The position numbers were made by a program, and so were the translations under genes. The notes under the pieces are model-generated. The model searched no databases. It was given only the letters and a program-made list of their open reading frames with translations, and had not been told where the DNA came from. 64,000 bases of DNA, from positions 115,600 through 179,599 of the forward strand of contig NZ_BOON01000031.1 in NCBI RefSeq assembly GCF_016863255.1. Reading direction: 5' to 3'. Origin of the DNA: Planosporangium mesophilum. GTDB lineage: Bacteria > Actinomycetota > Actinomycetes > Mycobacteriales > Micromonosporaceae. Positions 50,032-58,485 of the stretch are shown here, in pieces; position 1 is the stretch's first letter, and each line of letters starts with the position of its first letter.

Positions 50032-50997
50032 CTACAACCCTTCCAACGTGGAGCGCATCCGGCCGAATCCGGAGAAGCGCACGATCAACAGCGACACCAG
50101 GGTGCCGAGCACGACGATCACCGCCGCGACGGTGGCCGCGAAGCCCATCTCGTAGTTGTTGAACGCGCCCTGGTACATCAGGTACGGCAACGTGACCGTT
50201 GCGTCACCGGGTCCGCCCTGGGTGAGCAGCAGGATCGTCTCGAAGTAGGTGAGCGACCCGACGATCATGATCGTCGACGACGTGATGATCGTGTTCTTCA
50301 GCTGCGGCAGGGTGACGAACCAGAAGGCGTGCCAGCGGGTGGCGCCGTCGATGGTGGCCGCGTCGTAGAGCATGGCGGGGATGTTGCGGGCCGCCGCCTG
50401 GTAGATCAACGAGTGGAACGGTACGAACTGCCAGATCAGCACGAAGACGATGACGTACAGGGCGGACTTCGGGTTGCCGATGATGTTGCCGTCGGGGAAA
50501 CCGATGAAGGGGCCCAGGTACTTGGCGATCCCGAAGTTGGGGTCCACGATGGCACGCCACGCGATGGCGATCGCGCCGCTGGACAGCAGCAGCGGCAGGA
50601 AGTAGATCGTCGACAGCACGGCCCGGTTGCGCTGCCGGCCGGCCGCCCACACCCCGACCGCGATCGCGAGGGGGGTCTGGGTGGCCCAGCTCAGCGCCGT
50701 GAGCAGAAACGTGGTGCCGGTCGCCGCCAGCACTCCGGGGTCGGAGACGAGGCGTCGCCAGTTGTCCAGCCCGATGAAGGTCGGATCGCCGAGCCCCTGC
50801 CACGACGTGAACGACAGCACGAACACGCCGATCACCGGCACGACCGCGAACGCCAGGAAGAACAGCGTGGCCGGCAGGACGTACGCCGAGCCAGGCCGCG
50901 ACGCGCGGCCGGGTGCGGCAGGGGCGGGGCCCCGCCGCTGCCCGGAAAGGGCGGACGGCGGGGCCCCGCCTTGAAAGCCGGTGGTCTGAGTCGTCAC
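50032..50997 (-). CDS. ABC sugar transporter permease (MalF-like)
   Basis: The 321-residue permease has a Gly/Pro/Ala-rich cytoplasmic N-terminus (about 1-35) and six spans. The EAA loop appears as YDAATIDGATRWHAFWFVTLP. Its start overlaps the binding-protein stop (ATGA). No ATPase gene in the operon. Confidence 0.92.
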   Translation of the reverse strand: MTTQTTGFQGGAPPSALSGQRRGPAPAAPGRASRPGSAYVLPATLFFLAFAVVPVIGVFVLSFTSWQGLGDPTFIGLDNWRRLVSDPGVLAATGTTFLLTALSWATQTPLAIAVGVWAAGRQRNRAVLSTIYFLPLLLSSGAIAIAWRAIVDPNFGIAKYLGPFIGFPDGNIIGNPKSALYVIVFVLIWQFVPFHSLIYQAAARNIPAMLYDAATIDGATRWHAFWFVTLPQLKNTIITSSTIMIVGSLTYFETILLLTQGGPGDATVTLPYLMYQGAFNNYEMGFAATVAAVIVVLGTLVSLLIVRFSGFGRMRSTLEGL

Positions 50998-52313
50998 GGG
51001 AGGGCCACCATGGCGTCGACGAATCCCTTCGCGTCAAGCTGGCCGAGGAACACCTTCTGCAGGTTGGTCAGCATCGGCTGGGCGTACTTGTTCTCGATCG
51101 CCTGGTCCCAGGACAGCTGGAAGCTGCTGGCGTCCTGCACCATCTTGTAGACGAACGACCCGAACTGAGCGTCCTTCGACTGGGCGATCTTGCTCTCGAG
51201 ACCGGTGATGGCGGGTACGTCGCCGTTGGCGATCCAGTCGTCAACGTAGGCGTCCGAGGCCATCGCCTTGAGGAACTCCTTGGCGCTGTCGACGTTTCGG
51301 GAGCGCTTGGTGACGGAGAAGTAGTTGGTCGGATTGCCCACGACCGCCTTGGCGTCGCCCTTGCCGCCCTCGAAGGCGGGGAACGCGGCCGAGCGCAGCG
51401 CGTCCTTGACGAAGGCCGGGTGCTGGTCGAGCTGGGCGGTGTACTCCCACGAACCCATCAGGTGCATGGCGGCCTTGCCCTGCGCGAACAGGGTGCCCGC
51501 TCCGACGTCGCCGTCGTAGTTGACCGAGGCGAAGTTGCTGTCGAAGCCGCCCCGCTTGACGAGGTCGATGATGGCGTTGAGGGCCTGGGTGATGGCCGGG
51601 TCGCGCCAGCCGTTCCTGTCGCCGGCGGCGATGCCGCCGAAGACCGCCGGGCCGCCGATCCGGTCGACCAGGTACTCCAGCCACATCAGCAGGGTCCAGG
51701 CCTGGGAACCGGCGAGGGCGAACGGCGTGATGCCGGCGGCCTTGAACCGGTCCACCTGCGACAGCAGCTCCGACCACGTCGCCGGCGGCGCGGACACCTT
51801 CGCCTTGTCGAGCGCCTGCTGGCTGTAGAACATGATGACCGGCTGCATGCCACGGTTGGGGATGCCGTAGTACTTGTCGCCGATCTTGCCGGCGTCGAGC
51901 ACCGACGGGATGAACTTCGCCTTGAAGGCCGGGTCACCGTTCAGCATCGGCGTGAGGTCGGCGAGCAGGTCGTTCTGCACGTACTGGCGGATGCTGCCGC
52001 CGCCCCAGTTGAAGAAGACGTCCGGCTGCTGCGGGCTGCCCATCGCGATCCGCAGCTTCTGCTTGTACGGATCGTTGTCGTACGCCGTGATCTTGGCCTT
52101 TGCCTTGGCGGTGGCGTTGAACCGGTCGATCGCGGCCTGCTGGATCTTGTTCTGGACGTCGTCCTTGAGACACCAGACGTCGATCCCGGCGGCCGCGTTG
52201 CTCGCACCCTGGCCGCCGCTGCCACAGCCGGCCGTGCCGAGCGTCAACGCGCCCGCGCCGAGACCGGCAAGACCCAGCAACGATCTACGGGAGATGTGCG
52301 CGGGGGTAGTCAT
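50994..52313 (-). CDS. ABC sugar transporter substrate-binding lipoprotein with Tat signal
   Basis: The 439-residue protein has a twin-arginine signal with lipobox (RRSLLGLAGLGAGALTLGTAGC). The ATG at 52313 follows AAGGGATGGCTC and is preferred over the GTG at 52331. The mature part is a type 1 solute-binding protein (MGSPQQPDVFFNWGGGSIRQYV, LFAQGKAAMHLMGSWEY). First gene of the operon, divergent from the GH3 glycosidase gene, so the ligand is probably an oligosaccharide cleaved by that enzyme, such as a beta-glucoside or xylo-oligosaccharide. Confidence 0.93.
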   Translation of the reverse strand: MTTPAHISRRSLLGLAGLGAGALTLGTAGCGSGGQGASNAAAGIDVWCLKDDVQNKIQQAAIDRFNATAKAKAKITAYDNDPYKQKLRIAMGSPQQPDVFFNWGGGSIRQYVQNDLLADLTPMLNGDPAFKAKFIPSVLDAGKIGDKYYGIPNRGMQPVIMFYSQQALDKAKVSAPPATWSELLSQVDRFKAAGITPFALAGSQAWTLLMWLEYLVDRIGGPAVFGGIAAGDRNGWRDPAITQALNAIIDLVKRGGFDSNFASVNYDGDVGAGTLFAQGKAAMHLMGSWEYTAQLDQHPAFVKDALRSAAFPAFEGGKGDAKAVVGNPTNYFSVTKRSRNVDSAKEFLKAMASDAYVDDWIANGDVPAITGLESKIAQSKDAQFGSFVYKMVQDASSFQLSWDQAIENKYAQPMLTNLQKVFLGQLDAKGFVDAMVALP

Positions 52314-52350
52314 GAGCCATCCCTTCGACACTTACATCGGTGCACGGACT

Positions 52351-52518
52351 CGAAAACTTCCGGCTCCCGGTCGGTAGTTTCGCAACGTTGTGGCGCAGGC
52401 TACGACGGCGTCAACACGCGGTCAAGATTTAACTTCTCTCGATTTGGGCGCTACTGTGAGGCATCGTTCTTCCGGACATGGCAGGGCCAATGTTCCGGAA
52501 ACCGGGCGAAAGTTTGCG
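52351..52518. promoter_or_regulatory. Divergent promoter region with three LacI-like sites
   Basis: Three elements follow the pattern CGnAAnnTTnYG: CGAAAACTTCCG (52351-52362), CGCAACGTTGTG (52381-52392) and CGAAAGTTTGCG (52507-52518). The first two lie 38-80 bases before the binding-protein start, the third 97 bases before the glycosidase start. The rest of the 301-base gap between the genes has no ORF. An A/T-rich stretch, AAGATTTAACTTCTCTCGATTT (52425-52446 in part), may hold a promoter. Confidence 0.55.
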
Positions 52519-52614
52519 ACGGGGTGTCGCCAGGACCGGTCCCACCCGCGGGAGACCGCGGAGGGAGCACCTTAGCGGTCCGGGAGTACCCGAGACGACC
52601 AAGAGGAGACTGCT

Positions 52615-55089
52615 GTGCACCAGAGCGGCGACAGCCCCCTTGCCAACGGCCCCGGTGTTGATGGCCGTGGTGCCGACGGTCAGCTGGTCCTCGCTGAGGC
52701 CGGCACCGGCACCGAGGTCGGTGCCGGGACCGTACCCGCCGCGTGGCGGGACCCCGCGTTGTCCACAGCGGAGCGCGTCGCCGACCTGCTGGGCCGCCTC
52801 ACCCTCGAAGAGAAGATCGGACAGCTGGCCAGCTACTGGCCCGGCGCCTCCGCCACCCCCGGCGACATGGCACCGCACCAGCACGAACTCACCGACGACA
52901 CACCCGACTGGAGCGGCCTCATCCGTACCGGCCTCGGCCAGCTCACCCGTCCGTTCGGCACCGCACCGGTCGACGCGGGCGTCGGGGCCTCGGCGCTGGC
53001 CCGCATCCAGCGCGAGGTCGTCGCCGCCAACCGGTTCGGCATCCCGGCGGTCGCCCACGAGGAGTGCCTTACCGGCCTCATGACCTGGGGCGCGACCGTC
53101 TACCCCACTCCCCTGGCCTGGGGCGCCACGTTCGACCCGGAACTGGTGGAGCGGATGGCGGGCCAGATCGGCTCCGCGATGCGCCGACTCGGCATCCACC
53201 ACGGGCTGGCACCGGTGCTCGACGTGACCCGCGACCCGCGCTGGGGCCGGACGGAGGAGACCATCGGCGAAGACCCGTACCTGGTGGCCACGATCGGCAC
53301 CGCGTACGTGCGGGGCCTGGAGACGGCCGGCGTCATCGCCACCCTCAAGCACTTCGTCGGCTACTCCGCCTCGCGCGCCGGCCGCAACTTCGGGCCGGTG
53401 TCGATGGGCCCACGCGAGCTGGCCGACGTGCTGCTCCCACCGTTCGAGATGGCGATCCGCGACGGCGGCGCCCGGTCGGTCATGAACGCGTACGTCGAGC
53501 TGGACGGTGTGCCGGTGGCCGCCCACGGCGGGCTGCTGACCGACGTGCTGCGCGGGGAGTGGGGCTTCACCGGTACGGTCGTGGCCGACTACTTCGCCGT
53601 GCTGTTCCTGGAGCGGCTGCACCACGTCGCCGCCCACGCCGCTGAGGCGGCCGCGCTGGCGCTGGCGGCCGGGATCGACGTCGAACTTCCCGCGGTGCAC
53701 TGCTACGGTTCGCCGCTGCTCGCCGCTGTCCGCAGTGGAGCGGTACCGGAGGCGGTCGTCGACCGAGCCGCCAGCCGGGTCCTCCAGCAGAAGTGCGAGC
53801 TGGGTCTGCTCGACCCGGACTGGTCGCCGGTACCGGAGGCGCTGGCCGGTTCCGGCACCGACGATCCGGCTGGCGTCAAGGGCTCCGTCGACCTCGACCC
53901 GCCGACCAACCGCGCGGTGGCCCGGCAGCTGGCGGACGAGTCGGTCGTGCTGCTCGACAACGACGGTGCCCTGCCGCTGCCGCCACGGGCCCGGGTGGCG
54001 GTGGTCGGGCCGCTCGCCGACACCACCACCGGCCTGTTCGGCTGCTACACGTTCCCCAGCCACGTCGGCATCCGGCACCCCGAGATGCCGCTCGGCGTCG
54101 ACGCCTCCACGCCGCTGGCGGCGCTGCGCGCCGAGCTGCCCGAGGCGACGGTCACCTACGCGCCCGGGTGTTCGGTCGACGACCTCGACACCTCGGGTAT
54201 CGAGGCGGCCGTCGCCGACGTCGCCGAGGCGGACGTGTGCGTGGCCGTACTCGGTGACCGGGCCGCACTGTTCGGGCACGGTACGTCCGGCGAAGGGTGC
54301 GACGCGGTCGACCTCAACCTGCCCGGCGTACAGGCACGCCTGCTCGAGGCTCTGCTCGACACCGGTACGCCGGTCGTCCTGGTCCTGATGACCGGCCGCC
54401 CGTACGCGCTCGGCCCGCTCGCCGACCGGCCCGCCGCCGTGGTGCAGGCCTTCTTCCCCGGTGAGGAGGGCGGCCCGGCGATCGCCGGCGTGCTCTCCGG
54501 CAGCGTGTGCCCGTCCGGCCGGCTCCCGGTCAGCGTGCCACGGCACTCGGGCAGCCAGCCGACGACGTACCTGACCCCGGCCCTCGGGCGGCGCAGCGAG
54601 GTCAGCAGCGTCGACCCCACACCGCTGTACCCGTTCGGCCACGGCCTGTCGTACACCACGTTCACCTGGGACGACGTCCGGGTCGACGCCGCGCCCCTCG
54701 GGTCCGCAGTGGTCGAGGTGCCTACCGACGGCGACGTGACCGTCTCGCTCACCGTCTGCAACACCGGTGAGCGCGCCGGCGCCGACGTGGTGCAGCTCTA
54801 CCTGCATGACCCGGTCGCCGAGGTGACCCGCCCGGTGGTCCAGCTCATCGGGTACGCCCGGGTGCAGCTCGACCCGGGCCAGGCCCGGCGCGTGTCCTTC
54901 CGGGTCCACGCCGACCTCGCCTCGTTCACCGGCCGCGCGGGCAAACGCATCGTGGAGCCGGGTGACCTCGCGCTTCACCTGTCGACCTCGAGCGCCGACC
55001 ACCGGCACACCGTCGCCCTGCGGCTGGTCGGCGAGCGGCGCACCGTCGACCACCATCGCCACCTCACCGCGGCCGTCACCGTCGCGTGA
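52615..55089 (+). CDS. GH3-family beta-glucosidase / beta-xylosidase
   Basis: The 824-residue cytoplasmic enzyme has no signal peptide. It shows the GH3 N domain (SARIQREVVAANRFGIPAVAHEECL-like region, TFDPELVERMAGQIGSAMRRLGIHHGLAPVLDVTRDPRWGR split across about 160-215), nucleophile Asp325 in FTGTVVADYFAV, the GH3 C domain (VALMTGRPYALGPLADRPAAVVQAFFPGEEGGPAIAGVL-like) and a C-terminal fibronectin-III-like domain (about 700-800: VCNTGERAGADVVQLYL). GTG 52615 follows AAGAGGAGACTGCT. It would cleave imported oligosaccharides. Exact sugar (glucose, xylose or other) cannot be fixed from sequence alone. Confidence 0.93.
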   Translation: MHQSGDSPLANGPGVDGRGADGQLVLAEAGTGTEVGAGTVPAAWRDPALSTAERVADLLGRLTLEEKIGQLASYWPGASATPGDMAPHQHELTDDTPDWSGLIRTGLGQLTRPFGTAPVDAGVGASALARIQREVVAANRFGIPAVAHEECLTGLMTWGATVYPTPLAWGATFDPELVERMAGQIGSAMRRLGIHHGLAPVLDVTRDPRWGRTEETIGEDPYLVATIGTAYVRGLETAGVIATLKHFVGYSASRAGRNFGPVSMGPRELADVLLPPFEMAIRDGGARSVMNAYVELDGVPVAAHGGLLTDVLRGEWGFTGTVVADYFAVLFLERLHHVAAHAAEAAALALAAGIDVELPAVHCYGSPLLAAVRSGAVPEAVVDRAASRVLQQKCELGLLDPDWSPVPEALAGSGTDDPAGVKGSVDLDPPTNRAVARQLADESVVLLDNDGALPLPPRARVAVVGPLADTTTGLFGCYTFPSHVGIRHPEMPLGVDASTPLAALRAELPEATVTYAPGCSVDDLDTSGIEAAVADVAEADVCVAVLGDRAALFGHGTSGEGCDAVDLNLPGVQARLLEALLDTGTPVVLVLMTGRPYALGPLADRPAAVVQAFFPGEEGGPAIAGVLSGSVCPSGRLPVSVPRHSGSQPTTYLTPALGRRSEVSSVDPTPLYPFGHGLSYTTFTWDDVRVDAAPLGSAVVEVPTDGDVTVSLTVCNTGERAGADVVQLYLHDPVAEVTRPVVQLIGYARVQLDPGQARRVSFRVHADLASFTGRAGKRIVEPGDLALHLSTSSADHRHTVALRLVGERRTVDHHRHLTAAVTVA

Positions 55090-55181
55090 TTTACCCGTAC
55101 CGGAAATTCTCAGCCTCCCGTGGCCACCGCCGATGGTCAGGGTGCACCGCACGACTCCCCTCATAAGGGGCCTGGGGAAAT

Positions 55182-55233
55182 GGCCGTCGTGCGGGCGTCA
55201 GGAGAGACCCCCCACGACGCCCGCACGGCGGCC
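55182..55233 (+). terminator. Hairpin terminator after the GH3 gene
   Basis: GGCCGTCGTGCGGGCGTC (55182-55199) pairs with 55216-55233 in an 18-bp stem with one G-T pair and a 16-base loop, followed by CTTTTCTCTCTCGTTTC. This is a strong intrinsic-terminator shape. The region 55234-55484 contains direct repeats of TCTCTCGYTTCGGC and no recognisable gene. Confidence 0.85.
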
Positions 55234-55484
55234 TGACCTTTTCTCTCTCGTTTCGGCTTCTCTCTCGCTTCGGCCTCAGCGTGGTGGTGCCGGGCGGGCG
55301 AGCGGGCACTGGTGCTGTGGCACGTCGATGAAGAGCCACCAGTGATCGTTGCCGTCGACGTCGACGGAGCCGCGCCTGCTACTGACCGCGACGCCCACCG
55401 CAGCGCAGAGCGCGCAGGATCGGCGGCAAGAGCGGATGTTTCATACTGCCCGGCTTACCAACGTCGACGGGCCGCTGTGGCGGC

Positions 55485-56447
55485 CTACTCGCCTGCGTCT
55501 GTGTGGGTGAGTAGGCGGGCGGCCAGGGCGCGCACCTCGGCTCTGAGCTCGGCGGGCCGTTCGATGGTGAAGGGCCAGCCGAGCCCGGCCAGCATCTGGG
55601 CGGCACCGTCGAGGTGTTCGGCTCGGGTGGTCAGCCGCACTCCGTCGGCGACCTCGGTGAGTGTGCCGACCGAGGGCGGGATCCGTCGCCGGGCCTGGGC
55701 GAGGCTGGTGTGCAGCAGGACCGAGACGTCGTGGGCGTAGGGCACCGAGGCCAGGCCGGCAAGGACGTGTCCGGTGGGGTCGAACCCGGCCGGTACCTCG
55801 AACGCCCCGTCGGTGGCGCGGATAGCGCCGATGCGGTCGAGTCGGAATGTCCGCACGGATCCGCTGGCGTGGTCGCGACCGGTGACATACCAGCGGCCGT
55901 TGTGGAAGACCAGCCCGTACGGGTCGAGGCCGCGTTCGCTGGAGCTGCCATGCCAGGTGGTGTACGCCAGCTGTACCGGGTGTCGGTGGCGGGCCGCCTC
56001 GGCGAGTACCAGCAGCACCTCGGTGCCGGGCGGGGCGGGCTGCCGGACCGGCCCGGTGACGTCCACGGTGGCCAGTAGGGCGTCGATGCGCCGGGCAAGG
56101 CCGACTGGCAGTACCCGGCGCAGCTTGGCGGTGGCGCTCTCGGTGGCCGCGTGGTCGGCCGTGACCAGCCCCGCGCGGCGTCCGGCGGCAAGACCGAGGG
56201 CGATGGCGACCGCCTCCTCGTCGGTGAGCATGAGCGGCGGCAGCTTGTATCCGGGCGCGAGCCGGTACCCGCCGTAGCGGCCACGGCGCGCCTCGACCGG
56301 GATGCCCAGGTCGAGGAGGTGGGTCGCGTAGCGGCGGACGGTGCGCTCGTCGACGCCGAGCCGGCGGGCCAGGTCGGCGACGCTGAATGCGCCGCCCGAC
56401 TGGAGGATCTCCAGCAAGGCAAGTATCCGCACGGTCGGCTTGGCCAA
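55485..56447 (-). CDS. WYL-domain transcriptional regulator (YafY type)
   Basis: The TTG at 56447 is the best start, since AGGAGG lies 6 bases upstream; it gives 320 residues. An N-terminal helix-turn-helix (LALLEILQSGGAFSVADLARRLGVDERTVRRYATHLLDLGIPVEARRGRYGGY, about 8-60) is followed by a WYL domain (about 145-225: VQLAYTTWHGSSSERGLDPYGLVFHNGRWYVTGRD) and a C-terminal WCX part. It is divergent from the alpha/beta hydrolase with a 56-base gap, and probably regulates it. Confidence 0.9.
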   Translation of the reverse strand: MAKPTVRILALLEILQSGGAFSVADLARRLGVDERTVRRYATHLLDLGIPVEARRGRYGGYRLAPGYKLPPLMLTDEEAVAIALGLAAGRRAGLVTADHAATESATAKLRRVLPVGLARRIDALLATVDVTGPVRQPAPPGTEVLLVLAEAARHRHPVQLAYTTWHGSSSERGLDPYGLVFHNGRWYVTGRDHASGSVRTFRLDRIGAIRATDGAFEVPAGFDPTGHVLAGLASVPYAHDVSVLLHTSLAQARRRIPPSVGTLTEVADGVRLTTRAEHLDGAAQMLAGLGWPFTIERPAELRAEVRALAARLLTHTDAGE

Positions 56448-56503
56448 AGAAGTCCTCCTAATCCGGGCGGAAACTGTCCGGTATTGACCGTAGCGTGCCG
56501 CGC

Positions 56504-57244
56504 ATGACGACATTCGTACTGGTCCCCGGGTTCTGGCTCGGCGCCTGGGCCTGGCATTCGACGGCCGCTGAACTACGCCGGCACGGCCACGACGTGTACC
56601 CGATCAGCCTGACCGGCCTCGGGGAGCGCGCTCACCTGGCCCGTCCCGACACCGACCTCGACGTCCACGTCACCGATGTGGTCAACCTCCTGCGCTACGA
56701 GGACCTTCGCGACGTGGTCCTCGTCGGGCACAGCTACGCCGGTAGCGTCGTCACCGCGGCCGCCGACCGCGTCACCGACCGCGTCGCCCAGCTGGTCTAT
56801 GTCGACACCGGTCCGCTGCCCGACGGGGTGGCTCAGGTCGAGTTCACCCCGCCGGCCGAGCGCGAGCGCAACGCGGCATTGGTGGCCGACCACGGTGACG
56901 GGTGGCGGCTGCCACCGCCGCCCTGGGCCGACTTGGCCGCGGGCGTGCCCGACGTGGATGACTCGATCGTCACGCTGCTGCGCGAGCGGTCGGTCGACCA
57001 GCCGTGGGCGACCGCCACCGCCCCGGTCCGGCTGACCGGGGCGTGGGAGAAGCTGCCCAGACTCGGCGTGCTGTCGAGCTTCACCGCCGCGCAGGTGCAG
57101 GGGGTGGCCGCGACACTGCCGCTGTACCGCCACATGGCCGGCGACGCGTGGCGATACGAGGAACTGCCGACCTGGCATTGGCCGATGCTCAGCCGACCGA
57201 TCGAGCTGGCCGCAGTCCTGCACCAGGCGCGGCTGACTGCGTAG
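56504..57244 (+). CDS. Alpha/beta hydrolase (esterase, EstC/salicylate esterase-like)
   Basis: The 246-residue protein shows FVLVPGFWLGAWAWHS, the nucleophile elbow GHSYAG (Ser77), and a late His in ELPTWHWPML. It resembles small plant-type methylesterases/hydroxynitrile-lyase-like hydrolases in bacteria. The acid (Asp or Glu) is not certain. TAGCGT at 56491-56496 lies 7 bases before the ATG, the usual -10 spacing for a leaderless transcript. Divergent from a WYL regulator, its likely controller. Confidence 0.88.
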   Translation: MTTFVLVPGFWLGAWAWHSTAAELRRHGHDVYPISLTGLGERAHLARPDTDLDVHVTDVVNLLRYEDLRDVVLVGHSYAGSVVTAAADRVTDRVAQLVYVDTGPLPDGVAQVEFTPPAERERNAALVADHGDGWRLPPPPWADLAAGVPDVDDSIVTLLRERSVDQPWATATAPVRLTGAWEKLPRLGVLSSFTAAQVQGVAATLPLYRHMAGDAWRYEELPTWHWPMLSRPIELAAVLHQARLTA

Positions 57245-57443
57245 CCGCCGCTGCCGGGTGACCACACACCAGGCCACCCGGCGGCGGTACCCGGTCGACG
57301 ACGGGAACCGAACAACCCGGCCATGCCGCCGAAACAGCGTCCTCAATTCGACAGATTAGGTCGTGTAGCGCGATCTGCGGCAAATGAGGATGCCGAAGTT
57401 AGCGGACTGAGGCAGCTAAGGGGGCTGACCACCTACAACCCCT

Positions 57444-57480
57444 GTTTACGGCAAATTTCCGGTAAACGCTTTTAAAGCGT
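57444..57480. promoter_or_regulatory. Two adjacent dyads, GTTTAC-N12-GTAAAC and ACGCTTT-T-AAAGCGT
   Basis: GTTTAC (57444) and GTAAAC (57462) form an inverted repeat around an A/T-rich centre. ACGCTTTTAAAGCGT (57466-57480) is a 7-base perfect dyad next to it, sharing bases. Both lie in the otherwise gene-free stretch 57245-57582. They are upstream of the operon starting at 57583 and could be operators for a global or carbon-source regulator. Confidence 0.5.
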
Positions 57481-57515
57481 CCGCCGGATGGCGCTCGCGA
57501 TCCTTCGATTGGGTA

Positions 57516-57565
57516 TTGAGCGATTGCTCAAACTCTCCTACGCTCCACTTTGAGCATTTGCTCAA
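57516..57565. promoter_or_regulatory. Paired TTGAGC-N4-GCTCAA operators, probable TetR sites
   Basis: TTGAGCGATTGCTCAA (57516-57531) and TTGAGCATTTGCTCAA (57550-57565) are two near-identical inverted repeats with centres 34 bases apart, about three helical turns. They sit 18-67 bases before the first gene of an operon whose third gene encodes a TetR repressor (59756-60388). Autoregulation through these sites is the simplest reading. Confidence 0.75.
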
Positions 57566-57582
57566 CTTGGCGGACGCGGGGG

Positions 57583-58485
57583 ATGAACATGTCGGAGCAG
57601 GGCGGGCCGTTTTCACGACCCGGTACCGCTAACTGGATCTTGGCCGGACTCATCGGTGTCTTCGGCCTAGTCGTCTTCGTGATGGCGGTGCGGACCGGGC
57701 GGGCCGACAGCGCGCTGCTCTTTGTCGGGTTGCCGGCGCTGCTGGCTGCGGCGCTGGCCGTCTCGCCGGCCCGTACCACCCATGGCCGGGTCTTCAGGCT
57801 CACCACCATTTTCTTGTTGCTCGCGGCGGTGGCGCTGCACGAAGGTGCGATCTGTGTGGTGCTTGCGGCTCCGCTGGTGTACCTCGTCGCGCACGGCACG
57901 ACGGCTCTGGTTCGCTGGTGCGCCAGGTCGTCGGGGATGTATGCGGTCCTGCCGGTGCCGCTGCTGCTCCTGGTGGCGGTGGAGGGCAGCAGCGGTGCGT
58001 TGCGGATCAGTCCCGACCAGTCCGTACAGGTGATCCGGGTGGTCGCGATGCCGGTCGACGGGGTGGTGTCCCGTCTCGCTGCGGGGCCACAGCCGACCTC
58101 GGTGCGGTCCGTGCCGCTGCGCATGCTTGGCGTGCCGATGCCGGAGCACGTGCATGGCGACACGTTGAACCCCGGTGGCAAATGGACCTTCGCATACCAC
58201 GGGACCTCGCACGGGCCTGGGGGGCAGATCGTTGCCGAGGTCCGTACGACGGAGCCGGGCCACCTCTCGTTCGCGTTCGTCGAGGACAGCTCGATCACGG
58301 CTCGTTGGGTGACTTGGCAGCAGGCGGACGTCAGGTGGCGCGCCATTGACGCGAAGCACACCGAGGTCCGGCTAACGGTGCACTACCTGCGACGCCTCGA
58401 CCCGTCGTGGTACTTCGGGCCCTTGCAGGATGCCTTGATGCACCAGGGCGTGGGGCACCTGCTCGACACCATGGCGTTGACGTGA
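57583..58485 (+). CDS. Membrane protein with C-terminal SRPBCC-like domain (300 aa)
   Basis: The ATG at 57583 follows GCGGGGG. Four N-terminal spans (about 18-37, 43-62, 67-95, 118-135) precede a soluble part (about 160-300) with beta-rich segments GGKWTFAYHGTSHGPG, AEVRTTEPGHLSFAFVEDSSITARWVTWQQ, and a final helix FGPLQDALMHQGVGHLLDTM. The latter half resembles the SRPBCC/START-type fold. Function unknown. It is coupled (GTGA) with the methyltransferase-like fusion. Confidence 0.7.
   Translation: MNMSEQGGPFSRPGTANWILAGLIGVFGLVVFVMAVRTGRADSALLFVGLPALLAAALAVSPARTTHGRVFRLTTIFLLLAAVALHEGAICVVLAAPLVYLVAHGTTALVRWCARSSGMYAVLPVPLLLLVAVEGSSGALRISPDQSVQVIRVVAMPVDGVVSRLAAGPQPTSVRSVPLRMLGVPMPEHVHGDTLNPGGKWTFAYHGTSHGPGGQIVAEVRTTEPGHLSFAFVEDSSITARWVTWQQADVRWRAIDAKHTEVRLTVHYLRRLDPSWYFGPLQDALMHQGVGHLLDTMALT

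Noticed and set aside
52429..55164. 911-codon minus-strand frame opposite the GH3 gene
   Set aside because: It mirrors the codon structure of the GH3 gene, has no recognisable domain and no ribosome site.
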